DNA of 64,000 nt from Tethya wilhelma (taxonomy: Eukaryota; Porifera; Demospongiae; Tethyida; Tethyidae). The DNA is taken from assembly GCA_964030475.1 (NCBI GenBank), contig CAXIPT010000001.1, positions 22,846,776 to 22,910,775 of the forward strand, read 5' to 3'. This document shows, in pieces, positions 21,013-31,886 of this stretch. Numbering within the stretch: the stretch's first letter is position 1; every line of letters begins with the position of its first letter. The notes under the pieces were generated by a model. That model worked only from the letters and a program-made list of their open reading frames with translations. It was not told the origin of the DNA and made no database searches. A program made the translations under genes and the position numbers.

Positions 21013-22794
21013 TTATTGTCCCGGTGGTACTAGGGGAGGATATTCATCACTGTGTCCAAACCGGTATGGCAGTGTTTCCACTGGTTCTAATTTTGAATAA
21101 GACGCTTTAAGTTTCTCCTTGAGAGTAAGAAACATTGAATTGAAACAATTCTGAACACGTTTTGGAACAATAAGGAAAAACAAAAGTCCAAGTACATAAA
21201 CAATTGGTACAGAGAGCAAAGGAAAACCAACAGCATAACGAATGAAGGGGATGCTTTTCGAGGCAACAACTTTTAGATAACGATAATTGGCTATGCCAAT
21301 TGACACCACACTTAATGTTGTAAAGAACACCAGATCTACAAATGTCTGCCAGGCTGACTTGTATGGCCTCACAGTGGCAACAAAAACAGCAACTGCAGCA
21401 AATGTTACTCCAGAGAGAAGGAGGTACACTGGTCCAGTTGTAATAGCAATTAAAAACTGATTGAAAACTCTCAGAAACAAGTAGAGAGCAGCAAAGTAGC
21501 GGCAGTCTCGAGGCTGGAGCTTGTAACAACCATGGAATGAGTCCATGAAGATGTGGAGTGGTAGACACCCAACATCAAAATGGTTCAAAACCTTGTGGAA
21601 ACACCGACAAGGATAGAGACAGAGAAGAACCAGTGGGACCACATTGAACACAAACACCATCAACAAGGCTAGCACAGCATAAGGAATGTGAGCCTTTCCA
21701 AAGTACTCATATGTTCCATCATAGTAGAGGTACTTCCGAGAGATAGGATCTCCATTCATGTCATAGAGGCTGTTTGGAGTGAGAACCAGGAATGACACAT
21801 TCAGGATCTTTACATAGGAAAGCAAAATGAATGTGGCAAATGCTCCAACTAGTGATCTATTGATATCCCATTCATTTCGAATCAGAGCAAAACACTTGTA
21901 GAAAGGACTCCAAAGACGAACAACTAGACTGGAACGATTGTGCAGCTTAACCAAGATGTAAGTGACAATCACAAGAACCAAAGGATAGACAGCAATCAGA
22001 TAATCTAGCACTAGAGTCTGGAGTAGAGTCAGTTTAGGATGCAAGCAAAATGGGTCATATATACCACGAAGAATGTCTAGATTCCACAAACTTAATACAG
22101 CGAAGTAGTACTGAAAATTGTTGCTAATTCTGGTAATTAATCTAACAAACAGTGGTGTAGTTGAAAGTTGACAGAATAAAATATACCCATTCAGAGCTCC
22201 TGATGTAGCTGATATTCTGAACAGTATGACTATGATGTAAAAGACAGTGAGAGGAAGAAATGCCACAGCAATGTACTTCAACCAGTTGTACTTGTAGTCT
22301 TTACATTCAACACAAGCCAAACTATAAGAGTAGACAGGATGGGAATATCCATCCAAACATCGGCTGCACATTAGACCTGTGTTGTAATGGTATCGAAGAA
22401 TATGACTAGAATACTTTTCAGTAAATTGGCACAAAGTAGTCTCATTTCTGCATGTAAGTTTGGGGATTTTCACATAGTCATGATAAAAGCTTTCAAGGCC
22501 AAAATAATTATACAGACAGTGACCCACTACTGTCCTATTGGACAAGTAGCTCATACAGTGGTAGAGTACAACATACACGTCAAGTGTTTCCTTATCACAA
22601 TGAACTACATTGTCAACACCATTTCCACACTCACAATGACTGAAGGTATTGTTGACTTTTACTGGTGAAGTCCAAATGGGACAAGATCCATTGATTTCAG
22701 ACTGTGAAGTGAATACAAATTGTAACACTAGAACTAAGGAGAGAGCAAAAATATGTAGTAATATTTTCATCTTGAAGTTCGTACTGTAGGTCAC
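21013..22794 (-). CDS. Receptor-like multi-pass membrane protein, copy 5 (intact)
   Basis: A single exon of 593 codons; Met 9 (MKILLHIFALSLVLVLQF) is the likelier start, beginning a signal peptide that ends near residue 32. The ectodomain spans about 33-168 with at least twelve cysteines, the variable window at about 98-138, and NRT and NET glycosylation sites. Hydrophobic segments lie near 171-193, 263-285, 314-337, 370-395, 434-474, 484-503 and 519-545. Conserved loops are WNLDILRGIYDPFC (237-250), EWDINRS (308-314), YYDGTYEYFGK (357-367) and MDSFHGCYKL (417-426). The cytoplasmic tail contains LEPVETLPYRFGHSDEYPP and ends PPGQ. The stop codon overlaps an AATAAA hexamer. It is nearly identical to copy 2 outside the variable window and residues ~447-530. 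A receptor role is inferred from topology only. Confidence 0.87.
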   Translation of the reverse strand: MTYSTNFKMKILLHIFALSLVLVLQFVFTSQSEINGSCPIWTSPVKVNNTFSHCECGNGVDNVVHCDKETLDVYVVLYHCMSYLSNRTVVGHCLYNYFGLESFYHDYVKIPKLTCRNETTLCQFTEKYSSHILRYHYNTGLMCSRCLDGYSHPVYSYSLACVECKDYKYNWLKYIAVAFLPLTVFYIIVILFRISATSGALNGYILFCQLSTTPLFVRLITRISNNFQYYFAVLSLWNLDILRGIYDPFCLHPKLTLLQTLVLDYLIAVYPLVLVIVTYILVKLHNRSSLVVRLWSPFYKCFALIRNEWDINRSLVGAFATFILLSYVKILNVSFLVLTPNSLYDMNGDPISRKYLYYDGTYEYFGKAHIPYAVLALLMVFVFNVVPLVLLCLYPCRCFHKVLNHFDVGCLPLHIFMDSFHGCYKLQPRDCRYFAALYLFLRVFNQFLIAITTGPVYLLLSGVTFAAVAVFVATVRPYKSAWQTFVDLVFFTTLSVVSIGIANYRYLKVVASKSIPFIRYAVGFPLLSVPIVYVLGLLFFLIVPKRVQNCFNSMFLTLKEKLKASYSKLEPVETLPYRFGHSDEYPPLVPPGQ

Positions 22795-23289
22795 ACTAGC
22801 TAGTTACAAATAAGCACCAGTAAACAGCAAACTAGCCTTGGGCCAAGGCTTATGTACACAAACAAGCAAGAAAAAATGTGAAAGTTATCACAAAAGCATT
22901 GTTGTACCTACGATTGTTTATATATGCTGGAAAAATGTGTACCTTTTTAGTGGTACTAAGGGCCTCCACAAAATAGCAGTGGGCTTTGCATGGCTATATA
23001 TGGTAGCACTTCATTTGAAAGCTAGTTATTATAGATACACAAGTAGGAAGTTTATTTTTCAGTTTTGCAAAGCTAGCTAAAATCTAACTGAAATCCATGA
23101 GTAGTACATCATCTTAATGCTCTGTCACGAGAGGCCAGACTATAAGAGTTTTCTTCAAAAAAACAATTGAGGTTATCTCAGTTTGCTGCCAGACACCTGC
23201 CTGAGGCACTTTACTAAGTGGGTTTCATCAGAGTTATGGATAGCCAGCCTTAAAATAGTGGAGGCTCATTGTAATAGTACACACACGTC
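22795..23289. other. Upstream region of receptor copy 5
   Basis: 5' flank of the minus-strand gene. Short open frames here lack support. No clear core promoter. Confidence 0.35.
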
Positions 23290-23425
23290 AGAGTATTCCA
23301 GATAACGCACACCACACACATGCCAGGACTAATAGGCCTGCATCACTTCCAAGCCTACTCATTGCTGACATTATGCTGATATAAGCCAGGCAAAGAGCTC
23401 AGAGAAACACAAAAGCCTCAAACGA
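23290..23425 (+). repeat. Dispersed repeat, copy 4 (partial)
   Basis: Contains 'GATAACGCACACCACACACATG', 'GACTAATAGGCCTG' and 'CAGAGAAACACAAAAGCCTCAAA', matching the family at 891-1175 and 8345-8640. It abuts the broken C-terminal end of the receptor pseudogene at 23430. Confidence 0.45.
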
Positions 23426-23429
23426 ATAA

Positions 23430-24604
23430 TCACGTGTATTGGGTATTACGGTAGTAACTAAAACTTCTGGTCCAGTTGTAACAGCATAAAAACTGATTGA
23501 AAACTCTCAAAAAGAAGTAGAGAGCAGCAAAGTAGCGGCAGTCTCGAGGCTGGAGCTTGTAACAACCATGGAATGAGTCCATGAAGATGTGGAGTGTGAG
23601 ACACCCAACATCAAAACGGTTCAAAACCTTGAGAACCAGGAATGATACATTCAGGATCTTTACATAGGAAAGCAAAATGAATGTGGCAAATGCTCCCACT
23701 AGTGATCTATTGATATCCCATTCATTTCGAATCAGAGCAAAACACTTGTAGAAAGGACTCCAAACACGAACAACTAGACTGGAACGATTGTGCAGCTTAA
23801 CCAAGATGTAAGTGACAATCACAAGAACCAAAGGATAGACAGCAATCAGATAATCAAGCACTACGAGTCTGGAGTAGAGTCAGTTTAGGATGCAAGCAAA
23901 ATGGGTCATCTATACCACGAAGAATGTCTAGATTCCACAAACTTAACATAACAAAGTAGTATTGCAAGATACTTCGACTGAACAATCTAACAAATAGTGG
24001 TGTAGTTGCAAGTTGACAACATAAAATATACCCATTCAGTGCTCCTGATGTAGCTGATATTCTAAACAGTATGACTATGATGTAAAAGAGAGTGAGAGGA
24101 AGAAATGCCACAGCAATGTACTTCAACCAGTTGTACTTGTAGTCTTTACATTCAACACAAGCCAAACTATAAGAGTAGACAGGATGGGAATATCCATCCA
24201 AACATTGGCTGCACATTAGACCTGTGTTGTAATCATATCCAAGAAATGTATGACTAGAATACTCGTACTCATCTAAAAACTGACACAAAGCAGTCTCATT
24301 TCTGTGTGTAAGCCTAGGCATTTTTCAGTAATTAGCCTGAATTCCATTATTATCAAAATAATTATACAGACAGTGACCTACTACTGTCCTATTGGACAAG
24401 TAGCTCATACAGTGGTAGAGTACAACATACACATCAAGTGTTTCCTGATCACAGTAAACTATACTGTCGACATCATTTCCACACTCACAATGACTGAAGG
24501 TATCGTTGACTTTTACTGGTGAAGTCCAAATGGGACAAGATCCATTGATATCAGACTGTGTGTCACTAGAAGCAATGTGAAGACTAAACGTGTTCTTTCT
24601 TCAT
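23430..24604 (-). pseudogene. Receptor-like membrane protein, copy 6 (multiply broken)
   Basis: The start codon at 24604 is followed after five codons by a TAG. The ectodomain carries a TGA at the place where other copies have the Trp of YWKMP (near 24335). A one-base insertion near 23862 shifts the frame after LTLLQT. A deletion of roughly 190 bp fuses SFLVL directly to KVLNRFDVGC (near 23630), and the C-terminal third is missing at 23430. It is clearly non-functional as a full receptor, although long pieces (155 and 143 codons) stay open. Confidence 0.85.
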
Positions 24605-25211
24605 TTATTTATGACTTTGGTACGAATCCACACTCTGGCTACAGATGAGCATCAGTTAGGTTTATCGAAATTAAATAAATATAGACTTATTAAATTAGCA
24701 CACCCAAGTTAATTAACTTTACATTATTGGACAAGGTTGATTTACTCAGAATGGATATATGTATTATGGAGACACGGTTCACTGAATTCAGGAATGTAAA
24801 CTTCCTAATTAATTACTATGAACTAACATTCAGTTAAACCAAGGGAGAGTCCTGTAAATGGCAACATTAAGGTCAATACAGGAGAAATTATTCATCAATA
24901 ATTGTATTTGCTGTACACATAACCCACAAGTCAGTAAAAGTAGCCTCAGTCCCAAGCTCCTCCCTGGCATATTTCAAACAAAATAAATGTGAGAGAGGAG
25001 CCTGGGAACCAGGCTAAGTAAAAGTTACATTAGAGTTCAAGTATAATAGAATACTATGAAACAGTAGTTGAACTTTCATTTACCATTTACTTGTTTAACA
25101 TGTATACACAGTTGGAAGGTACCAACAGGATAGTGAAGTTTGAATACAAGTACATGATCAAAGTTTCACACAATGTGATAGTGTCCTCGGAGGAGAATTA
25201 TACATATATTG
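24605..25211. other. Spacer with a small hairpin element
   Basis: No gene. At about 24942-25017 a ~75-bp hairpin has ends 'GCCTCAGTCCCAAGCTCC' and 'GGAGCCTGGGAACCAGGCT', like the hairpin elements near 50286, 55098 and 55275. Confidence 0.45.
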
Positions 25212-25479
25212 TACAAGTGAAAAAAACATTGGAAATGTACTGAGACATAGGAATGGCCAAATCGTAAAAAAGAAAGCAAACAAGAACGAATGGCTGTTTG
25301 AGTGTGTGCAGAATCATTCCCGCTGTGTGGGCTGCATGTAGTACTCTCTTCCCACGTTGGGTCCCTCATGTTGCCCATAGGAATAATTCTTTACACACTC
25401 AAACAGCCATTCGTTCTTGTTTGCTTTCTTTTTTACGATTTGGCCATTCCTATGTCTTCCAATGTTTTTTTTCACTTGT
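25212..25479. mobile_element. Foldback MITE, family F copy 2
   Basis: Arms 25212-25320 and 25380-25479 are inverted repeats with a ~59-base loop. The arms carry 'AAACAGCCATTCGTTCTTG' and 'TTTGGCCATTCCTATGTC' and match the arms of the element at 13294-13608; the loops differ. The outer ~25 bp of copy 1 are eroded here. Confidence 0.75.
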
Positions 25480-25746
25480 TTGTTCCCATTTTTTCATAAT
25501 TCTACATCACAGTTGAGTTTGTGTGTATATGGTAGTTACTTGTACACTATGAGCATGATGGATATTATTAATCTATGCTATCAGTATAAAAGTCACTGTG
25601 AAGCAGGCTCAGGAGGCTAGAGCTGTACTAATGATGATCTTACAAAATTTACTTGCTTTGCTCATCTTCTTATAATGACAACTATGTAACAAAGTAGTCT
25701 ATTCACCTCCTAAATATTTAAGACTGACCCTGGTTACAGAGACTTC
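25477..25746. repeat. Contig-end sequence duplicated at 30407-30676
   Basis: Offset 4930; about four mismatches over 270 bp. This copy ends at the N at 25747, and the other begins right after the N at 30406. The pattern fits overlapping contig ends (perhaps two haplotypes) better than a biological repeat. Confidence 0.75.
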
Positions 25747-25747
25747 N

Positions 25748-25890
25748 CACTCACAATGACTGAAGGTATTGTTGACTTTTACTGGTGAAGTCCAAATGGG
25801 ACAAGATCCATTCATATTAGGAGAGGCTACAGCCATTGGTAAAACCAAATAAAACACAAGAATAGTGTTCATCTTCATCTTAACTGACAT
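25748..25890 (-). CDS. Receptor-like membrane protein, copy 7 (first ~47 codons only)
   Basis: Starts at 25890 (MSVKMKMNTILVFYLVLP; Met 4 or 6 also possible), with a signal region, then MNGSCPIWTSPVKVNNTFSHCE, and stops at the N at 25747. The rest is not in the window. The start resembles copy 2 (VKMK). It could be an intact gene. Confidence 0.6.
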
Positions 25891-26640
25891 CAGAAAAATA
25901 ATTATACAAACAGTGCACTAATGAAGTATAAGTATGAGAGCAAGACATTGGTTTTGTACATATCACACATTACTTGTAAATTTTAGAAATGCATGGTTAT
26001 AACTACTGCACTAGCAATGCAATTAGGTGATAGTTGTAATTTGTGGTAAATAATCTACATATAGACTTGTGGGTAGGCACCTTTGGGAACACCAATTGAA
26101 AGGCATTGGTATAGTTTTATAAACAATAGAAGTAACAATAAGATAACTAATTTAATACAGTTGCAGTTGGCACATTCTAAACAATGTTTTAATCCGTACT
26201 ACACCTCACTGAAAAATCTTACTAAATGTTAAGTTACACAGATAATTACTATACAAACACAACAGGTCTATAATTTTATGAGCCAGAATTTACAACAAGC
26301 ACATGCATGCAGTGAAGTTCTTTCGAACTATTATTGCGAACACAATAAAATTTCCCACTTGTGACTTGAGAGAATGGAGAATATTTATAACAGCATTTAA
26401 ATCAATATATACCACATTAGATCTAATGTTTCCACACAAAGTTAACGTAATACTACACACACAGTAGTATCAAATTTGAATGCTACTTTGACTGAGTAAT
26501 CCAGCAATTACTACAGTGTTGTAGTGGAAAGGCAGCATATCATCAAAACATACCCATTCAATGCCACAGGTGTAGCTGCAAGATAGCGTATATATACTTG
26601 TCTTTACATTCAACACTAGCCAACTCAGTGTAGTTAAGGA
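25891..26640. other. Spacer with receptor-flank duplication and a small relic
   Basis: About 26054-26400 repeats the flanks seen near 16810 and 6900. At 26470-26640 the minus strand holds a decayed fragment of the membrane-loop and CVECKDY regions of the receptor family. No functional gene. Confidence 0.5.
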
Positions 26641-26775
26641 CTGGGTCAGCTCACTGTCAAATATATAAATAAATATAAATATATAAGTTCCACGTATGAG
26701 TGATTTTAGATGTAATGACTACGATGAATTAAATTTGCATCTCATTAAACGGCAATCGCACATGATCGCTTCAGT

Positions 26776-27099
26776 TCAGTGCAATACTAAGTCATTTGAC
26801 AAGAAGCAAGAGTGAGCCTGAAAATAGACTTGAGTGTTGAACAGAGAAGAAGCGCTTGATTTTAAGCAGCGCTGACTTGATGAACATGCAGTGTCTACAT
26901 GTTGCACTAAAGTATTCGATGGAATAGACAGCAGGGAGATAGGCCTGTAGTTGTCCACACATCGAGGATCATTTTTACCCTTAAAGACAGGTGTGATATT
27001 AGACAGCTTCCAGTCACTTGGGACCACACCTACAGACAATGATAGGTTGAAAAGGTTAGTCAGTGATGAAGTGATGGCATAGGCTGTGTTTCTAAGCAT
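26776..27099 (-). mobile_element. LINE-type reverse transcriptase fragment
   Basis: The minus-strand frame starts at the gap at 27101 and includes SVGVVPSDWKLSNITPVFKG, then DNYRPISLLSIPS. These are the classic N-terminal RT motifs of jockey, CR1 and related LINEs (PxxWKxxxIxPvfK...NYRPISLl). After SIPSNTL the sense frame is disturbed by a frameshift. The catalytic core is absent. It is a truncated, inactive copy whose 5' part is lost at the contig end. Confidence 0.8.
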
Positions 27100-27283
27100 A
27101 NGGTTATGTGTTCACTAGATAGATACCTCCACAAGCTAGACGGTTCGGGAATATAAGTTGTGGATAATGATTGATGGACTACAAGTCATTTGAACTGTAC
27201 ATATAGTTCTGTGCTAAGTTATTGTTACAGGGCTGTATCCTATTGACCTGAAGTGATTATGCATGTGTTTGTGTACTCTACAG

Positions 27284-29513
27284 CAACAACAAAAACACAC
27301 TGAGCAACAAGCAGTCCAGATGCAAGCATTGCAAGAAGCTGCCAACAGACAGAGAGCTCTTCTGCTCATGAGCAGGTTAGGAGGAATGAGTTGATTTCCT
27401 TCTCGTATCAAGATCCCTGTGTTTCAGCAACTTTATACCACGCTATAATTAAAAATTATGTACATTTCTGAATATCAAACCGTTTAAATGTTTGTCAGCT
27501 GGTTACATAATCTTGTTTGCCCATCTGAATGTAGAAAGATGATGTCTTGTCCCCATATGACTATGCTCACTCCAGATCTGTTACTTCTCTATTAGGATCT
27601 ATGTTGGTAGCATCAACTTTGAACTTGGTGATGAGACTGTGCGTACTGCCTTCTCTCCCTTTGGCACCATCAAGACTGTCAACATGTCGTGGGACAGTGC
27701 CACCATGAAGCACAAGGGCTACTCCTTCGTGGAGTTTGAGACTGCAGAGGCTGCTCAACTGGCACTGGAGCAGATGAATGGGGTGGTCATTGGGGGCAGG
27801 AATATCAAGGTTGAGCTGTTGTTTGAAGTTTATACTAAGGAAATGTGGTTTCTTTGATCAGATCCTGAGTATGATGTGTGCAGAATGTATTTATGTCCCC
27901 TTTCCCTTCATTGATTTAATATGGTCCTGAGCTTGAGACAATCATAGCTGTTATATGATTATACGAAGTATATAGTATCTATGAGATTATTACTATGGGT
28001 GCATGTCATAATATTGAGTACCAGTTTGAGCTCAGTGTTATGTGAAGGTGTACATTCATTAGTAGATTCTAGTATGTATACCTGCATTCATTAGGTTGGT
28101 CGTCCTAACAACGTGCCTCAAGCAGCTCCCATCATTGCTCAGATCCAAGAGGAGGCCAGCAAGTTCCCTCGGATCTATGTGGCCTCCATCCACCCTGATC
28201 TCACCAAGGATGACGTCAAAAGGTTACCTACTTACAGTACTAACTGATCCAGCATGTACTGTATATGTTCAGGGGAAGGAGCCAGGCTGTATTACACCAT
28301 CCAGGGAGATGGTTCAGTGGCCCTCTTCTATCTTGTACCAGATGACTATTATACTGGGAGAAGGGGGGGGATTAAGTGCTATAATAGACATCATTTTCCC
28401 TTTAATTGGAGGGGTATTCTCATTACAAAGGCTGTCATTGATGTGTTGTTTGACCCTAGTTGTTTCTCCTACAGTGTCTTTGAAGCCTTTGGTAAGATCA
28501 AGAAGGTTGAGCTGGCTCCTGACACCAACCCCAGCAAGCACAGAGGCTGGGGGTTCATTGATTACGAGAACCTCAAGAGTTCTGCTGACGCCATTGCCTC
28601 CATGAATCTGTTCGACCTTGGAGGACAGTTTCTACGTGTTGGAAGAGTACGTTCATGTGTGTGTTTGTGTGAATAAGATACAGTAGCTAGGTTGCTCTTT
28701 GCAATCAACAGTTCTTAGTGCAGCATCTGAGCTGAGTGTGATTTGTACATACACTGTACAAGTTTCCCTAGGCATAATGACTAGATGTTGTGTGAGATTG
28801 TATAAGAACAATGTCCACAATAATTATATGATACAGTGAAAGCTACTTTACATTCTAGTACATGTGGTGATTAACTTTTATGTCATCATTCACCATGTGA
28901 TGCATACATGCCCTGGCCAGGCTCTGACTCCTCCCATGCCCATCTACCCTCCCAACACTGGCCCCATCCTGCCGGGGGTGCTGGGCTCCTCTGTCCTTGG
29001 GGCTCAGGCCAGCATGGCTGCTGTGGCTGCAGGCACTGGCCAAGGTGCTGTCACTACGGACTATTCCAGTGAGTGGGCATTAAATAGAATTTGCTGTACT
29101 TAGTCATTACTGTACGTGTGATTGTGTTTACAGCTATACCAGCTTCAGCTCTGATTCCTCAAGTACCATCAGCAGAACAGCTAGCTGCTATTCCTTCTGG
29201 TGAGTTTGGCATGGAGATGTGTCAGCCAATCATTATGGATGTGTGCACATCTTTATTCTTGAGGGTGTTTTTGTATTGAGTCTAAGTTGTCTGTCATTAG
29301 CATACAGTTCAGTTCCCCTCCTTTGGCTTGTAGAAGCTGAGCAGCTGAGGATCATGAGCCACATACACCACTCCCCCTCCCCAAGAGGGAATGGTTCCTT
29401 AACCTCTAATATACACACTGGCTTCCCTCGTGACAGCTCCCCTCCCAACTCTCACTGCCCTGTCATTATAGTTACAATTTACTTTACTGTAGTAGAGCCT
29501 GTACTGTATGTAG

Positions 29514-29587
<74 letters not shown>

Positions 29588-29789
29588 TCACTCACTTTCT
29601 CTCTCACACACACAATTTGCAGCACCCAGTAACCCTCAGTTCAATGAAATCCAGGCTAAACTTCAACAAGCCAATGAAGAGAAGGCAGTGACTAGTGATG
29701 TCAGCTCTCTGCAGCAAGAGGAGAATGTCTCCATATCTGGCAGCAATGCTAGACTCATGATCATGAAGAAACTCTCAAGGAAATCAGAG
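27284..29789 (+). CDS. PUF60: PUF60-like poly(U)-binding splicing factor (partial)
   Basis: Exons: 27284-27375, 27596-27809, 28095-28222, 28475-28646, 28921-29068, 29134-29199, 29334-29429 (donor uncertain) and 29623-29789. Exon 1 encodes a Gln-rich stretch ending ALLLMSR. RRM1 follows: [45 protein letters not shown] linker [21 protein letters not shown] leads to RRM2 ([53 protein letters not shown]). Then come TPPMP and Ala-rich linkers and the [21 protein letters not shown] block. This order and these phrases match animal PUF60 (FIR/Hfp), a U2AF-related nuclear splicing factor. The exons before Gln and the C-terminal UHM-type RRM3 are missing, probably at the contig ends 27101 and 30406. 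Exon 7 can be skipped without changing frame. Confidence 0.9.
29519..29610. repeat. (CT)n / (CA)n microsatellite in a PUF60 intron
   Basis: A run of about 57 bases of CT, then short CA and CT runs, ending 12 bases before the acceptor of the last visible exon. It also supplies an extended polypyrimidine tract. Confidence 0.9.
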
Positions 29790-30146
29790 GTAATGTCTAG
29801 AGTGCACACATTTGGTTGATGAGTGTGAGACTCTCGTGTAGTCACTCAATGATAGAGCACTGCACAATACCTTACCAAGAGCTTCACCAGACAATGTGTT
29901 CAGTAAATACCTATCAGAAATGAAATAAAACATAATCGATCTGAGCCTTCAATCTATTTTCTGCTGGAAAATTAGCTAGGCATGATCTAGGGCTGGACTA
30001 GCCTCAGAGTACTGTTATGTGTATGATTATGGCTAAAGTGATCACTTGTATGTGATCACTTGGTGATTCATGGTGGTCAGTGTGTATAGCCCAATAATGT
30101 AAGTTAGGTTTGTATGTGTGATTGAATCATATATACATGTACCCTA

Positions 30147-30339
30147 TACCGTATGGCTCCAAATTTTCATGGCACAATATTTTCGTGAATTTCGTGATTT
30201 GACCGTTTATCATGAAAATTTGAAACCTTATGTTGGCAATATAATTTCAGAGATCGTGATTCACAAAAAATAGTTCAAAACAGCAAAGACAGACTTTTCA
30301 CAAACTTTTTGTACCACGAAAATTTGGAGCTACACGGTA
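30147..30339. mobile_element. MITE with TACCGTATGG termini
   Basis: Left TACCGTATGGCTCCAAATTT, right end reverse complement TACCGTGTAGCTCCAAATTT. Length 193 bp, no gene. A partial relative lies near 37175-37310 ('TACCATGAAGCTCCAAATTT', 'GTGATTCACAAA'). The stretch 29790-30146 before it has no exon. Confidence 0.7.
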
Positions 30340-30406
30340 ATTAGTGGCCGTATTAACTCTATTGTAGTTTTCAAAAAAAAAATATATATTGATGTAGATA
30401 GCCTTN

Positions 30407-30676
30407 TGTTTGATCTCATTTTTTCATAATTCTCCATCACAGTTGAGTTTGTGTGTATATGGTAGTTACTTGTACACTATGAGCATGATGGATATTATTA
30501 ATCTATGCTATCAGTATAAAAGTCACTGTGAAGCAGGCTCACGAGGCTAGAGCTGTACTAATGATGATCTTACAAAATTTACTTGCTTTGCTCATCTTCT
30601 TATAATGACAACTATGTAACAAAGTAGTCTATTCACCTCCTAAATATTTAAGACTGACCCTGGTTACAGAGACTTC
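30407..30676. repeat. Contig-start sequence duplicated at 25477-25746
   Basis: See the entry for 25477-25746. Mismatches include positions near 30413, 30416, 30434 and 30542, compatible with allelic differences. Confidence 0.75.
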
Positions 30677-30727
30677 AGCACAACCAGAAATCTTCAGGTA
30701 AAACTTGCAAGGCAACGAATATTCGGA

Positions 30728-31080
30728 TTCCAAATAACGCACACTTTTCTACCTGGAGAAGGGTCGTCAACTTGATTTCCAAGGTAGCTAATGAATTATT
30801 AATGAGTATAGAAATGAATGGCTGCCATACGAAGAAGGCGCTTTTCGTCTTGTATCTAGCAACTCAGCTAGAGAGACGAATAACCGATACAAAAAGCACA
30901 TAAAGACAAAGAAACCAAGTTTATTCGTTCAAGAATCAGCTTCTGAAAGCGAGCGGTCTTTGAGAAAAGTCGTTCCAAGATAGAAGAAGAAGAACAAGAA
31001 CAAGAACAAGAACAAGAAGAAGATGGAGAAAATTGAAGGTTTGGCATGTTTGTGTTTGTTACTTTAGCGATGGTTTTAGG
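30728..31080 (+). repeat. Dispersed repeat, uninterrupted copy
   Basis: Matches the minus strand of 12395-13037 but lacks the MITE. Contains a short AGAACA tract (about 30985-31020). No gene is visible between here and 31886; that interval is the 3' flank or an intron of the minus-strand helicase gene. Confidence 0.65.
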
Positions 31081-31886
31081 CTATGTTTTTAGGCTCAATA
31101 GAAAGAGAAAAGGCTAAATAGTAGCTTAAGAAGCCTTTTAGTGCCAAGCGCTCAGTTTTTGCAGAGTTATTCACGTGAATATTTGTATTGTGCTAATGGG
31201 CCATCTGTGCCATTCCTATGTACCCAGTACGGTAGTACTGGGAATTACTTCATGTACATCCAAAACAAACAGAGAAAGTTTCGCCAGTGTAACTGTTGAA
31301 GTCACACATACAATACCGTACCAATACTGTACATTTACGCTTGAGATTTGCCACGTTTCTAGAGAGCATTTTGCTTGCATGCACTACACACGTGTGCTCA
31401 ATTGAATCATATGATAGTATTATACAGGTGACACCCTTTGCAACATTAGAGGTGGCAAAGGGTCCTGAATCTATAGATGATATTATACAGCACATTTAAG
31501 AGTTTCCCAGCACACTAAGGACACTAACCAGTGAGTAACCACATGGTCAGCAGTGGGTGTGGCAGTGGGCGTGGCAGTGGGTCCTGCACATGCACTCCAC
31601 AGGGACACAATACATACAATTATACAGAAAGACTCTTGTGCTGTTGGCTACCAGCGTTATCCTAATCTAGAAATTACCAAGATATATAAAATTTGATGCA
31701 TAAAAAATCAGAACCGTGGCACGGGACAAGATTATAGGGCTGCTTAATCCTAAAAATCAACCCCCAAATATAATATAGTAATACAGGTCCAAGTTAAGCA
31801 AAGATAAGGTGATGATATACCAACAAACCTTGACTCAGCAGAACTTCCTCTGACTAGCACTTGTATATATTTTACACACAACATAC

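Noticed and set aside
27567..27758. Minus-strand 63-codon frame across PUF60 RRM1
   Set aside because: Shadow of the well-supported RRM1 exon.
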